64,000 bases of DNA from Rhizobium tropici CIAT 899 (GTDB taxonomy: Bacteria; Pseudomonadota; Alphaproteobacteria; Rhizobiales; Rhizobiaceae), in assembly GCF_000330885.1 (NCBI RefSeq), contig NC_020059.1, positions 2,345,001 through 2,409,000 of the forward strand, given 5' to 3'. Position 1 is the stretch's first letter; the number at the start of each line of letters is the position of its first letter. The translations under genes were made by a program, and so were the position numbers. The notes beneath the pieces are model-generated. The model did no database searches. It was given only the letters and a program-made list of their open reading frames with translations, and was not told the origin of the DNA. Shown in pieces: positions 38,880 to 47,160 of this stretch.

Positions 38880-40237
38880 GATCGTGTCCCATGGAGTGGT
38901 GTAGCTTGATTTCATAGCCATCGGTGATTTCCGGTAGGGTCGGGTTGCTTAGAGCCAACCTGAGGGACACCACCGATGACCGACGACATGATGAACCTGC
39001 GCTCACTCGTTGAGAAGAGCGCTGATGCCGATTTGCTGCGGGAGATGATCGGCTTTGCTGCCGAGAAGCTGATGGCGCTGGAGGTCGGCACGAAGACCGG
39101 CGCGGCCTATGGCGAGAAGAATGGCTTCCGGCTGGCCCAGCGTAACGGCTATCGCGACCGGGATTGGGAGACACGGGCGGGCACCGTCGAGCTGCGCATT
39201 CCCAAGCTTCGCACCGGCAGCTACTTCCCGAGCTTCCTGGAGCCGCGCCGCATGGCCGAGAAGGCTCTGACGGCGGTCATCCAGGAGGCTTATATCCAGG
39301 GTGTTTCGACCCGCTCTGTTGATGACCTCGTCAAGGCCATGGGCATGTCGGGCATCTCCAAAAGTCAGGTGTCCCGGCTCTGCGAGGAGATCGATGAGAA
39401 GGTGAAGGCCTTCCTCGACAGGCCCATCGAAGGAGAATGGCCCTACCTGTGGATCGATGCGACCTACCTCAAGGTTCGGCGCGGTGGTCGTATTGTCTCC
39501 GTCGCCGTAATCATCGCCGTCGGCGTCAACACCGATGGCCGACGCGAAGTGCTCGGCATGGAGATCGGCACGTCCGAGGCCGAGGCGATCTGGACCGAGT
39601 TTCTTCGAAAGCTGATCAGGCGGGGGCTGCGCGGCGTCAAGCTCGTCGTCTCCGATGCCCATGAGGGCATCAAGGCCGCAGTATCGAAAGTGCTTTCCGC
39701 CACCTGGCAGCGCTGCAGGGTGCACTTTATGCGCAATGCCTTGGCCCATGCTGGAAAGAGCGGACGCCGGGTTGTCTCCGCGTTCATTGCAACGGCCTTC
39801 GCTCAGGACACGCCGGAGGCCGCAAGCACTCAGTGGCGCAACGTCGCCGACCAGATCAGGCCAAAGGTACCGAAGCTCGCCAGTCTCATGGACAGTGCCG
39901 AGCAAGACGTGCTCGCCTACATGACCTTTCCCAAGCAGCATTGGGCCAAACTTCACTCGACCAACCCCATTGAGCGATTGAACGGTGAGATCAAGCGGCG
40001 CACAGAGGTCGTCGGCATTTTCCCCAACGACGACGCCATCGTGCGCCTGGTCGGTGCGCTGCTGCTCGAACAGAACGATGAATGGGCCGTCCAGCGATCC
40101 CGCTACATGACACTTGAGACAATCGCCACAATGAGCGATGATCCGCTCATCAGCCTGCCAGCAGCAAGCTGATACTCATCCGACCCTCTGGGATGAGCCG
40201 TGGTCGTCTAAGCTACACCACGTCCTGGGACATGATC
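38880..40237 (+). mobile_element. IS256-family insertion sequence, copy 1 (1358 bp)
   Basis: Imperfect terminal inverted repeats GATCGTGTCCCATGG... and its counterpart GATCATGTCCCAGGA... carry GTGGTGTAGCTT in both arms. The 8-base target duplication AAACGTAT is intact on both sides (38872-38879 and 40238-40245), showing a direct and recent insertion. It contains one transposase gene. A second copy of the same length with an identical transposase lies 4 kb to the right in the same orientation. Confidence 0.95.
38976..40172 (+). CDS. IS256-family transposase, copy 1
   Basis: 398 residues, mutator-type DDE transposase: [13 protein letters not shown] (first Asp), [13 protein letters not shown] (second Asp), and [13 protein letters not shown] (Glu). 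The C/H-rich region [13 protein letters not shown] between D2 and E is a family hallmark. It catalyses copy-and-paste of the element and should be active: no frameshift or missing residue. Confidence 0.96.
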   Translation: MTDDMMNLRSLVEKSADADLLREMIGFAAEKLMALEVGTKTGAAYGEKNGFRLAQRNGYRDRDWETRAGTVELRIPKLRTGSYFPSFLEPRRMAEKALTAVIQEAYIQGVSTRSVDDLVKAMGMSGISKSQVSRLCEEIDEKVKAFLDRPIEGEWPYLWIDATYLKVRRGGRIVSVAVIIAVGVNTDGRREVLGMEIGTSEAEAIWTEFLRKLIRRGLRGVKLVVSDAHEGIKAAVSKVLSATWQRCRVHFMRNALAHAGKSGRRVVSAFIATAFAQDTPEAASTQWRNVADQIRPKVPKLASLMDSAEQDVLAYMTFPKQHWAKLHSTNPIERLNGEIKRRTEVVGIFPNDDAIVRLVGALLLEQNDEWAVQRSRYMTLETIATMSDDPLISLPAAS

Positions 40238-40711
40238 AAACGTATCAAGGTTTCTGAACTCGACAGGTTGGAGCTCAATAGAGCGCAACTGGAAAGTTAT
40301 CTTCACGCACGGCAGCGTGCGTCAATGTCGCTAGGCTACCCGACCGCCATAGATGACGCTTCGATCGAAGACGATCTGAAGTCATTTGATAATGGTCAAT
40401 TGAAACCAGTTTTGTACAACACTTCAATAGTTTATGAAGCATTCAATGCATATGAAATGCCAGTGAGATACATCGCCGACTGCACGTATCTAAGTAAGTA
40501 CGGAGATAGGTCAAAAGTCTGGGAACACCGCGTTACGGTTGATCAGAAAACTGGCACGGAATGGCTTTCCAGCAATGCGGAGCGATACTGAGCACGCGAT
40601 GTGCGGATCACGAATTTTCAATATAAACGATTACGCAGCGAATACCTCATCGTCGTGTTTTCGGCTGAGTACCAACATCCAAGATTGCCTAAATCAACCT
40701 ATGGGGGCAGA

Positions 40712-41098
40712 ATGCGGCGAATAATTTTAGCAACTTTTGCATGTGTAATAAGCGGCAACGCTCATGCGGATTATCGCGAAGAAATCCATAATTTAGCGAT
40801 TCAGGTCAACAACGCCACCTACTCCAGTCTAACCACAGCCTATATTTGCCGGAATGTCGCTGGCATTGATACCTACCTAAAGGTGCGCCAAAAGGTCGAA
40901 GCGGTAATGGCTAGACTAAGCTCAGATGCTGATTTGGTGCGCGAAACGATTGGCTCTTGGGAAACGCAATTGCAGAAAAATCGACGCTATAAGAATCTCG
41001 GCGTTACAGAAAAAGAATGTACGGACGCACTCAGCGACAGAGATCGCAAGCTCGACGCAGCTTTTAATGCCATGTTGGACATTCGCGGTGATCGCTAA
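40712..41098 (+). CDS. Array gene A2: small exported two-cysteine protein
   Basis: 128 residues from MRRIILATFACVISGNAHA, cleaved before DYREE. The mature protein has SLTTAYICRNVAGIDTYLKVRQKVE and KECTDALSDRDRKLD, aligning with A1 and A3 at AYxCR and at the second Cys. GGGGGCAG precedes the ATG. It lies just after B1 on the same strand, so B1-A2 may be one transcript. No family is recognised. Confidence 0.75.
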   Translation: MRRIILATFACVISGNAHADYREEIHNLAIQVNNATYSSLTTAYICRNVAGIDTYLKVRQKVEAVMARLSSDADLVRETIGSWETQLQKNRRYKNLGVTEKECTDALSDRDRKLDAAFNAMLDIRGDR

Positions 41099-41117
41099 TG
41101 CTTTGATTGACACCTAA

Positions 41118-41178
41118 AGGTGCAATAGTCAAAAGCTGTCAAGCCGGCAGAACTTGCAATATCTGCCACTGGCATCGC
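41118..41178 (-). pseudogene. Tape-measure 5' remnant (second)
   Basis: Minus-strand GTG frame VADIASSAGLTAFDY. The first codons GTGGCAGATATTGCAAG match the intact gene's ATGACGGACATTGCAAC, and the sequence TTGCAATATCTGCCACTGG shares 17 of 19 bases with the third remnant. Only about a dozen codons resemble a tape measure. Weak alone, it is supported by recurring in the same place between an A and a B gene. Confidence 0.5.
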
Positions 41179-41664
41179 TTTCAAAACCATGCGAAATACA
41201 ACCCTGCGCTTTAAATGGGGGATTTCGTGATTAGATTGTGGAGATTGGTCAGCTTGGCTCTTTTGCTACCAACTATTAGCGGCTGTAGTTTTTCTGAATC
41301 GAAATTGGTGACCGTGTGCGAAGAAGTTTTGAAATTGAGACTTTTAGCGCCAGCAGGATACAAGCGGATCGAAATCAACGAATCCGAAGAGTCTCTCAGC
41401 CGCGACGACTACAAACGCTATCTGGCCAGGGACGAATATGGGCCGCTCATCCAGGGAGCCATGATGAAGGATTTTGACCGAGGCCGTGTAAAACCTCGCA
41501 TGTTTGAGGTTCTTATAACTTACGATGCTCCTAACGCCTATGGCACACCAATTCGCGGGACCACCATATGTCAGTATCCAACTGACAATGAAGACACCTC
41601 CAGAGCGGACCGTCTCTATGTAATCATCGACGGCTGGCCTGCTGCCGGTTTTTCGGACACCGAG

Positions 41665-42525
41665 TTAGGCTAATCCGACCTTGTTTTCAAATTCCATCGG
41701 GCTGAGGTAGCCCAGTGTCGAATGCCGACGCTTCGGATTGTAGAAGCGCTCGATGTAGTCGAACACGTCCGCCTTTGCATCGTCCCTGGTCCTATAGACT
41801 TTGCGAGCTGTCCTTTCCGTTTTGAGTGATGAGAAGAAGCTTTCCATCGCGGCATTGTCCCAGACGTTGCCTGACCGGCTCATCGAGCAGGTGATGCCGT
41901 GATCGGCCATGAGACGCTGGAACTGCTCGCTGGTGTATTGGCTACCCTGATCCGAATGGTGGAGAAGCGCATCCGGCTTGCCTCTGCGCCAGATCGCCAT
42001 GATCAGCGCATCTGTGACGAGCTGGGCCGTCATGTTGGCATTCATCGACCAGCCGACGACACGGCGCGAGAACAGGTCGATGACGGCAGCCACATAGAGC
42101 CAGCCCTCAGCCGTCCATAGGTAGGTAAAATCGGCCACCCACTTCTGGTTCGGCCTTCCCGCCGAGAACTGACGGTCCAGAACATTCGGCATGATGACCG
42201 GGCGCTCACCGTCGTCTTTCGGCAAACCCCGCCTTCTCGGTCTTGCTCTCAATGCGTTGTCGCGCATGAGACGCTCGATGCGATGCAGCCCACAGGAAAA
42301 GCCTTCCGCGAGAAGATCATGCCAGACACGCCGCGCGCCGTAGGTGCGGTCGCTGTCCTTAAAGCTGTCCTTGATCTTGTCGAGCAGAGCCTCGTCATAC
42401 CGGGCATGCTGGCTCGGTGACCGATGTAACCAGGCATGAAAGCCGGAACGCGATACACCCAGCGCTTCACAGAGCCATGCCACCGGCCAGATCGAGCGGT
42501 GCTTTGCAATGAACGCGAACTTCAT
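41665..42525 (-). CDS. IS3-family transposase OrfB (catalytic)
   Basis: 286 residues with the HTH_21 region (YGARRVWHDLLAEGF) and rve integrase core: KWVADFTYLWT (D), HHSDQGSQYTS (D), and a downstream Glu in NAAMESFFSSLK. It overlaps orfA by four bases. The functional enzyme should be an OrfAB fusion made at the A AAA AAG heptamer at 42561-42555. Confidence 0.94.
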   Translation of the reverse strand: MKFAFIAKHRSIWPVAWLCEALGVSRSGFHAWLHRSPSQHARYDEALLDKIKDSFKDSDRTYGARRVWHDLLAEGFSCGLHRIERLMRDNALRARPRRRGLPKDDGERPVIMPNVLDRQFSAGRPNQKWVADFTYLWTAEGWLYVAAVIDLFSRRVVGWSMNANMTAQLVTDALIMAIWRRGKPDALLHHSDQGSQYTSEQFQRLMADHGITCSMSRSGNVWDNAAMESFFSSLKTERTARKVYRTRDDAKADVFDYIERFYNPKRRHSTLGYLSPMEFENKVGLA

Positions 42526-42812
42526 ATCACGTCCTTCGCAAAGTAGGCGGCGGCCTTTTTTAAGATGTCGCGCTCCGCCTTCAGCTTGGCGACTTCTTTC
42601 CGAAGCCTCTCGATCTCAAGCTGCTCGGGCTTCATCTGTCCCTGACCAGGAAACGCCTGTGCCGGGTCCGAACCGTATTCCCTTACCCACTTGCGCAAGA
42701 CATTCTCATGAACATCCAGATCGCGGGATGCCTGCGCAACGCTGACCCCACGCTCTCGCACCAACTTCACTGCCTCAAGCTTGTACTCGCGGCTGAACTT
42801 CCTTCGTTGCAT
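42522..42812 (-). CDS. IS3-family OrfA (HTH protein)
   Basis: 96 residues: HTH_Tnp_1 region FSREYKLEAVKLVRERGVSVAQASRDLDVHENVLRKWV, then a leucine-zipper-like stretch LEIERLRKEVAKLKAERDILKKAAAYF. In-frame A AAA AAG at 42561-42555 is a -1 slippery site leading into the orfB frame, the usual way the fusion transposase is produced in this family. Confidence 0.93.
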   Translation of the reverse strand: MQRRKFSREYKLEAVKLVRERGVSVAQASRDLDVHENVLRKWVREYGSDPAQAFPGQGQMKPEQLEIERLRKEVAKLKAERDILKKAAAYFAKDVI

Positions 42813-42870
42813 TCATGCGCTCCAGTTTCATTGGAAACACCTTAACTCGGTATCCACGAAACCGGCAGCA

Positions 42871-44228
42871 GATCGTGTCCCATGGAGTGGTGTAGCTTGA
42901 TTTCATAGCCATCGGTGATTTCCGGTAGGGTCGGGTTGCTTAGAGCCAACCTGAGGGACACCACCGATGACCGACGACATGATGAACCTGCGCTCACTCG
43001 TTGAGAAGAGCGCTGATGCCGATTTGCTGCGGGAGATGATCGGCTTTGCTGCCGAGAAGCTGATGGCGCTGGAGGTCGGCACGAAGACCGGCGCGGCCTA
43101 TGGCGAGAAGAATGGCTTCCGGCTGGCCCAGCGTAACGGCTATCGCGACCGGGATTGGGAGACACGGGCGGGCACCGTCGAGCTGCGCATTCCCAAGCTT
43201 CGCACCGGCAGCTACTTCCCGAGCTTCCTGGAGCCGCGCCGCATGGCCGAGAAGGCTCTGACGGCGGTCATCCAGGAGGCTTATATCCAGGGTGTTTCGA
43301 CCCGCTCTGTTGATGACCTCGTCAAGGCCATGGGCATGTCGGGCATCTCCAAAAGTCAGGTGTCCCGGCTCTGCGAGGAGATCGATGAGAAGGTGAAGGC
43401 CTTCCTCGACAGGCCCATCGAAGGAGAATGGCCCTACCTGTGGATCGATGCGACCTACCTCAAGGTTCGGCGCGGTGGTCGTATTGTCTCCGTCGCCGTA
43501 ATCATCGCCGTCGGCGTCAACACCGATGGCCGACGCGAAGTGCTCGGCATGGAGATCGGCACGTCCGAGGCCGAGGCGATCTGGACCGAGTTTCTTCGAA
43601 AGCTGATCAGGCGGGGGCTGCGCGGCGTCAAGCTCGTCGTCTCCGATGCCCATGAGGGCATCAAGGCCGCAGTATCGAAAGTGCTTTCCGCCACCTGGCA
43701 GCGCTGCAGGGTGCACTTTATGCGCAATGCCTTGGCCCATGCTGGAAAGAGCGGACGCCGGGTTGTCTCCGCGTTCATTGCAACGGCCTTCGCTCAGGAC
43801 ACGCCGGAGGCCGCAAGCACTCAGTGGCGCAACGTCGCCGACCAGATCAGGCCAAAGGTACCGAAGCTCGCCAGTCTCATGGACAGTGCCGAGCAAGACG
43901 TGCTCGCCTACATGACCTTTCCCAAGCAGCATTGGGCCAAACTTCACTCGACCAACCCCATTGAGCGATTGAACGGTGAGATCAAGCGGCGCACAGAGGT
44001 CGTCGGCATTTTCCCCAACGACGACGCCATCGTGCGCCTGGTCGGTGCGCTGCTGCTCGAACAGAACGATGAATGGGCCGTCCAGCGATCCCGCTACATG
44101 ACACTTGAGACAATCGCCACAATGAGCGATGATCCGCTCATCAGCCTGCCAGCAGCAAGCTGATACTCATCCGACCCTCTGGGATGAGCCGTGGTCGTCT
44201 AAGCTACACCACGTCCTGGGACATGATC
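42871..44228 (+). mobile_element. IS256-family insertion sequence, copy 2 (1358 bp)
   Basis: Same length, ends and orientation as copy 1. The 8-base target duplication CGGCAGCA is present at 42863-42870 and 44229-44236, inside the inverted repeat of the IS3 element. The order of events is therefore IS3 into the lipoprotein gene first, then IS256 into IS3. Confidence 0.95.
42967..44163 (+). CDS. IS256-family transposase, copy 2
   Basis: 398 residues, identical to the copy 1 transposase over the full length, with the same DDE residues. The identity shows that one copy derives from the other, or from a common source, very recently. Confidence 0.96.
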   Translation: MTDDMMNLRSLVEKSADADLLREMIGFAAEKLMALEVGTKTGAAYGEKNGFRLAQRNGYRDRDWETRAGTVELRIPKLRTGSYFPSFLEPRRMAEKALTAVIQEAYIQGVSTRSVDDLVKAMGMSGISKSQVSRLCEEIDEKVKAFLDRPIEGEWPYLWIDATYLKVRRGGRIVSVAVIIAVGVNTDGRREVLGMEIGTSEAEAIWTEFLRKLIRRGLRGVKLVVSDAHEGIKAAVSKVLSATWQRCRVHFMRNALAHAGKSGRRVVSAFIATAFAQDTPEAASTQWRNVADQIRPKVPKLASLMDSAEQDVLAYMTFPKQHWAKLHSTNPIERLNGEIKRRTEVVGIFPNDDAIVRLVGALLLEQNDEWAVQRSRYMTLETIATMSDDPLISLPAAS

Positions 44229-44297
44229 CGGCAGCAGGCCAGGCAAAACAAACGCGGAGTGGTTGAAGACGCAGCTTTGAGAAAAGCGGGGGCGACG

Positions 44298-44693
44298 ATG
44301 AGGCTAAAGCTACTTCTTACTGCATTCTTCGCGTGCACAATCATCACCCAAGCCTTGGCTGACGACGAGCACAAGCGTCTTCAGTTGGCCGGTAAAGTCA
44401 TCGATGGTGTGAACGTGAGTTTCATGATTGCTTATCAATGTCGCGATGCGCTTGGCACGACATACTACAACGCAATTAGGACGTATGCCGAGAAGGCGCT
44501 CCAGCAGATCGGGGCGTCACCGGAAAAGGCGGCACAACAAGTAGACAGACTTGAAAAGTTTATCGAAAGCGAAAAGAAGCTCGGTCGGAAGGAGGATATC
44601 GAGGGATGCGTGTGGAATATCTCAACCGTAAACTACGACCTGCAGACCGCACAAAAGAACTATATCGATTTTACGCACCCTGAAAATCCATAG
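44298..44693 (+). CDS. Array gene A3: small exported two-cysteine protein
   Basis: 131 residues from MRLKLLLTAFFACTIITQALA, cleaved before DDEHK. An upstream extension of the frame comes from the IS end and was dropped. The mature part has SFMIAYQCRDALGTTYYNAIRTYAEKAL and GCVWNISTVNYDL, aligning with A1 and A2. It starts 17 bases after the restored end of B2, as A2 follows B1. No family is recognised. Confidence 0.75.
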   Translation: MRLKLLLTAFFACTIITQALADDEHKRLQLAGKVIDGVNVSFMIAYQCRDALGTTYYNAIRTYAEKALQQIGASPEKAAQQVDRLEKFIESEKKLGRKEDIEGCVWNISTVNYDLQTAQKNYIDFTHPENP

Positions 44694-44723
44694 GCCTTTG
44701 GCTGGTCGCGTTGGCTGCCCACT

Positions 44724-44762
44724 TCAAGGCGAAAGAAAATCGAGAGTTGCGATATCTGTCAC
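44724..44762 (-). pseudogene. Tape-measure 5' remnant (third)
   Basis: Minus-strand GTG frame VTDIATLDFLSP, then stop. The first seven residues equal the intact tape-measure start (V/M-TDIATL). Bases TTGCGATATCTGTCACTGG on the plus strand match the second remnant at 17 of 19 positions. It lies between A3 and B3, the same place as in the other units. Confidence 0.6.
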
Positions 44763-44820
44763 TGGACCACCTTTTGATTTCATACGAGAGAATGCCGCGA
44801 AGCTACTCGTGGGAGTTTTA

Positions 44821-45363
44821 ATGAAGCTGATTTCCAGCGTGATTGCAGTGCTTGCCGCGTTGTTGTTACTTTACAGCTTTGGCGTCTTTGATCCGCCGAT
44901 CGTGACCGCTTGTGAGGCCCGTCTTAAAGAATATCTCGCGGCATCTTCCACCTATGAGCGTAACAGGTTCTTCTTTAACGAGAGGCCGGGCACCAGAGGT
45001 GACCTAGAAGAAGAGTACAAACAAAGCCCCGACATACGAAGCTTTTTTCTGGAGAGATTTGATGAAGGCTCGATAAAGCCTATGCTCTACACCGCAACCA
45101 TAAACTTTAACGTGCTGAATACGAAAGCGGAAAAGGTTACCAGAGCAATTACTTGTCAATATCTGTCCATTGATGGCAGCATTTCCAAAATATCAGCGGG
45201 TGGGGTTTCCATCTTTAAAACCGATTCCACCAGTGATTCTGAGATACTTAGGGACTTTAGCCATGCCCCTTCCCGAACTGTGGAAGAATTGCAGAGAGAA
45301 TTGAAACCAATTGCCCCTTATGCGGGATGGGTTCGCGATACATTCAGGTGGCTCTTTGGCTGA
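44821..45363 (+). CDS. Array gene B3: membrane-anchored protein of the lipoprotein family
   Basis: 180 residues from MKLISSVIAVLAALLLLYSF, with GGGAG upstream. The helix at residues 1-20 has no lipobox Cys, unlike B1 and B2, so it is probably an uncleaved N-terminal anchor. PPIVTACEARLKEYL, ERFDEGSIKPMLYTATINF and ITCQYLSIDG align with B1 and B2. It has a longer C-terminus (about 55 extra residues). It is the only intact B gene. Its stop faces the frameshifted GT gene 25 bases away. Confidence 0.75.
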   Translation: MKLISSVIAVLAALLLLYSFGVFDPPIVTACEARLKEYLAASSTYERNRFFFNERPGTRGDLEEEYKQSPDIRSFFLERFDEGSIKPMLYTATINFNVLNTKAEKVTRAITCQYLSIDGSISKISAGGVSIFKTDSTSDSEILRDFSHAPSRTVEELQRELKPIAPYAGWVRDTFRWLFG

Positions 45364-45388
45364 TGCATTTGAAGTCGCTTCCTAAAAC

Positions 45389-46119
45389 CTACCCCGCCTC
45401 CCGCGCCCTAATCGCCTCCGTCTCCTCCACCACCACCTGACAATAGCGCCCGTCCATCGCCTTCAGCACAGCAATGTCTTCCCGGCGCAGGAGGTTGCCG
45501 GTCAGCTGCAGCCAGGCCAGCATTTCCTGGTGGGAGAGCGGCACTGGGCCGGAAAAGCCGGGGGCCTGCGCCGAGCGCAGGTCCCAGAACCAGTCCCAGA
45601 GCGGATGGCCGGCCTCCGGCACCTCGGCCTCCGGGCTTAAAAGCTCGAAGGCCTCGTTGCGTTCGCGCCGGGTCTCGCCGTTTATATCGCGCACGCAATC
45701 ATAGCGTGCGACGACCCCTACGGCTTCTGAAAGCCCTTCGGCAAGCTCTTCATAAAATTTGCGCGGTCCTCCGAGGCGCCGGCCACCTGATCGTAGATCC
45801 AGCCGGCGTCCTCGACGACTTCGCGGGCCTTCTCGAAGGAGAGCACCGGCTGCTCGCCCTTCCACTGCTGCTCGCCCCAGCTCCAGGAAGCGATGGCGGC
45901 GGCGGCCTTGTCGAGATATTCGGCCTCGACCTTGCTGGTCGTCAGCTTCTTCTTGCGGCTGGCGAGGAAGCGGTCGCTATGCTGGCGAACGATCTTCTTC
46001 ACCTCGTTGCTCTCGGCCGAGCGGATCATGAAGGAGATGCCGAGCGGCTCCTCGGTGGCCGGATGCAGAAGCTGCAGCTCGAAGAGATCTTCGGAATTGA
46101 CGAGACTGGAGATATCCAA
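45389..46119 (-). CDS. Tail assembly chaperones G and GT (programmed -1 frameshift)
   Basis: Two overlapping frames. G (45718-46119) has 133 residues, MDISSLVNSEDLFELQLLHP to LPKGFQKP. T is an extension in the -1 frame down to 45389, rich in YEELAEGLSEAVGVVARYD and WDWFWDLRS. The slippery heptamer A AAT TTT sits in the G frame near its end; slippage there yields a GT fusion of about 243 residues. This is the lambda G/GT arrangement: both products hold the tape measure during tail assembly. T has no ribosome site of its own. The gene stands between the tail tube and the array/tape-measure region, as expected. Confidence 0.88.
45754..45760 (-). other. -1 frameshift slippery site in the G gene
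   Basis: A AAT TTT in the zero frame (AAT codon starts at 45759). After a one-base slip the next codon is TAT, in the frame of the T extension. Confidence 0.85.
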
Positions 46120-46202
46120 GGAAACACCTTATCGGTTGGGACATGTGAGAGTGACCGCGCGCCGCAGGAGAGCGACGCGCGCAAGTTTCCGTAATATGGT
46201 GC

Positions 46203-46688
46203 TTACGGCGTGGTGACGGGATCGACGCGGATCGGCAGCTGGTTGAGGCCGATCTTGAACTTCTCCAGATCGAAATCGTCGGAGCCGCCGCCGGGATAGA
46301 GCGGGCCGGAAACGACGCCGCGCGAATAGAACACCGTGTTGGTCTTGCCCTGCGGCGCGTCGTTACGCTCGACCTTGATTGCCATGTTGTTGATGTTAAG
46401 GGGATCGCCGAAGGTGCGCAGGATATCCTGGCCCGGATCGTCGGCGATGGAGGCGACTTCAAGCTCCGGGTCGCCGGCGTTGGAAACGCCCTTCTGCTTC
46501 TGCTGCACCGGCTCATCCAGCGTATTGTAATTGTTGATGGTGGATTCCGAGCCGAAATCGCCGACCTTGCCGACCTTACCCACCTGCACCCAGGTCAGCG
46601 CGGCATAGGCGGTGGCCGTGAGATCGGTATTCTGGGGCGTCTCGCATACGTAGACTTTCGAGCCCTTCTTCGTGCTTTTGTTCGCCAT
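46203..46688 (-). CDS. Major tail tube protein
   Basis: 161 residues, starting MANKSTKKGSKVYVCETPQN. VGKVGDFGSESTINNYNTLDEPVQQKQKGVSNAGDPELEVA and KVERNDAPQGKTNTVFYSRGVVSGP are of the siphovirus tail-tube type (β-barrel that polymerises around the tape measure). It sits between the tail terminator and G genes. Cytoplasmic assembly; structural protein. Confidence 0.85.
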   Translation of the reverse strand: MANKSTKKGSKVYVCETPQNTDLTATAYAALTWVQVGKVGKVGDFGSESTINNYNTLDEPVQQKQKGVSNAGDPELEVASIADDPGQDILRTFGDPLNINNMAIKVERNDAPQGKTNTVFYSRGVVSGPLYPGGGSDDFDLEKFKIGLNQLPIRVDPVTTP

Positions 46689-46691
46689 GGA

Positions 46692-47123
46692 TCATGTCTC
46701 CGGTTCAAAGGCGGTGTAGGGAATGGTGACCGGTATCTGCACCCGGTCATCCTCTTGGATCGGGCCTGCGGCCCACGGCTCGCCACTGATCGTGATCTTC
46801 ACGCCAGAGGCGAACAACGTCTTGTTGTTGAAATGGTCGATGACCTGGCCGGCGGCATCGAGCGGCTTGATCAGCCCGCCGCCGGCCTTCCAATAGACGG
46901 AAACCTGCAGAAGCCCGAGCTTCTGCTGCGGATCATCGCCGAGCGTCACCTGCCGGGGGCGGTTGGGCAGGTAGCTGACAGCCAGATAGTTATCCGGCTT
47001 TTCTTGCCCTGCCGGCGGGAAGGCAATGCCCGGCTGCGCCACCGGCAATGGCGGCTGGAATTGGAGTGCTGCCAGATGGTCCAGCAGCGCAGCCAGAATG
47101 AGAGCGTCCGTCCCCGTCGCCAT
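46692..47123 (-). CDS. Tail terminator protein (DUF4128-like)
   Basis: 143 residues, MATGTDALILAALLDHLAALQF at the start. YLAVSYLPNRPRQVTLGDDPQQKLGLLQVSVYWKAGGG and the C-terminal IPVTIPYTAFEPET resemble tail-terminator (lambda U / Tal-like) proteins that cap the tube. The next gene downstream, the tail tube, starts four bases after its stop. Confidence 0.78.
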   Translation of the reverse strand: MATGTDALILAALLDHLAALQFQPPLPVAQPGIAFPPAGQEKPDNYLAVSYLPNRPRQVTLGDDPQQKLGLLQVSVYWKAGGGLIKPLDAAGQVIDHFNNKTLFASGVKITISGEPWAAGPIQEDDRVQIPVTIPYTAFEPET

Positions 47124-47160
47124 GCGTCACCCATGTCTATGATGTTGAAATTTAGAGAGA

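Larger units (their letters stand above)
38677..40591 (+). pseudogene. Array gene B1: lipoprotein gene split by an IS256-family element
   Basis: The 5' part has a signal peptide ending in the lipobox LLNGC, then DFFDSKLVAACETILKKRL and PPEYKR. The 3' part after the IS resumes IKVSELDRLELNRAQL and contains FDNGQLKPVLYNTS and YIADCTYL, ending EWLSSNAERY. Removing the IS and one 8-base duplication gives an uninterrupted frame (PEYKRIKVSEL). The restored protein, about 200 residues, would be a lipoprotein with the FDxGxxKP motif shared by the three B genes. Its 5' start has GAGG five bases upstream. Now inactive unless the IS excises. Confidence 0.82.
41635..44241 (-). mobile_element. IS3-family insertion sequence, itself interrupted by IS256 copy 2
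   Basis: The ends are TGGCCTGCTGCCGGTTT and its complement, with 3-base target duplication GGC (41632-41634 and 44242-44244). Without the inserted IS256 and its 8-base duplication the element is 1241 bp, normal for IS3. It carries orfA and orfB on the minus strand. The IS256 copy lies inside its orfA-proximal inverted repeat, so the element can probably no longer transpose. Confidence 0.92.
41227..44280 (+). pseudogene. Array gene B2: lipoprotein gene split by nested insertion sequences
   Basis: The GTG start with GGGGGA upstream gives VIRLWRLVSLALLLPTISGC, a lipoprotein signal with lipobox ISGC. SESKLVTVCEEVLKLRLLAPAGYKR, FDRGRVKPRMFEVLITYDAPNAYGTPIRG and TICQYP follow. The frame is cut at YVIIDG by the IS3-family element. 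After that element and one GGC duplication are removed it resumes KTNAEWLKTQL and stops at 44278-44280, matching the B1 ending DQKTGTEWLSS. The restored protein is about 165 residues. This exact restoration fixes the IS3 boundaries. Confidence 0.85.

Noticed and set aside
39003..39956. Minus-strand frame of 317 codons inside both IS256 copies (also 42994-43947)
   Set aside because: Antisense to the transposase and repeated only because the IS is repeated.
40193..40591. Apparent gene starting MSRGRLSYTTSWDMIKRIK
   Set aside because: The first residues come from the IS256 end; the rest is the 3' half of the split lipoprotein gene.
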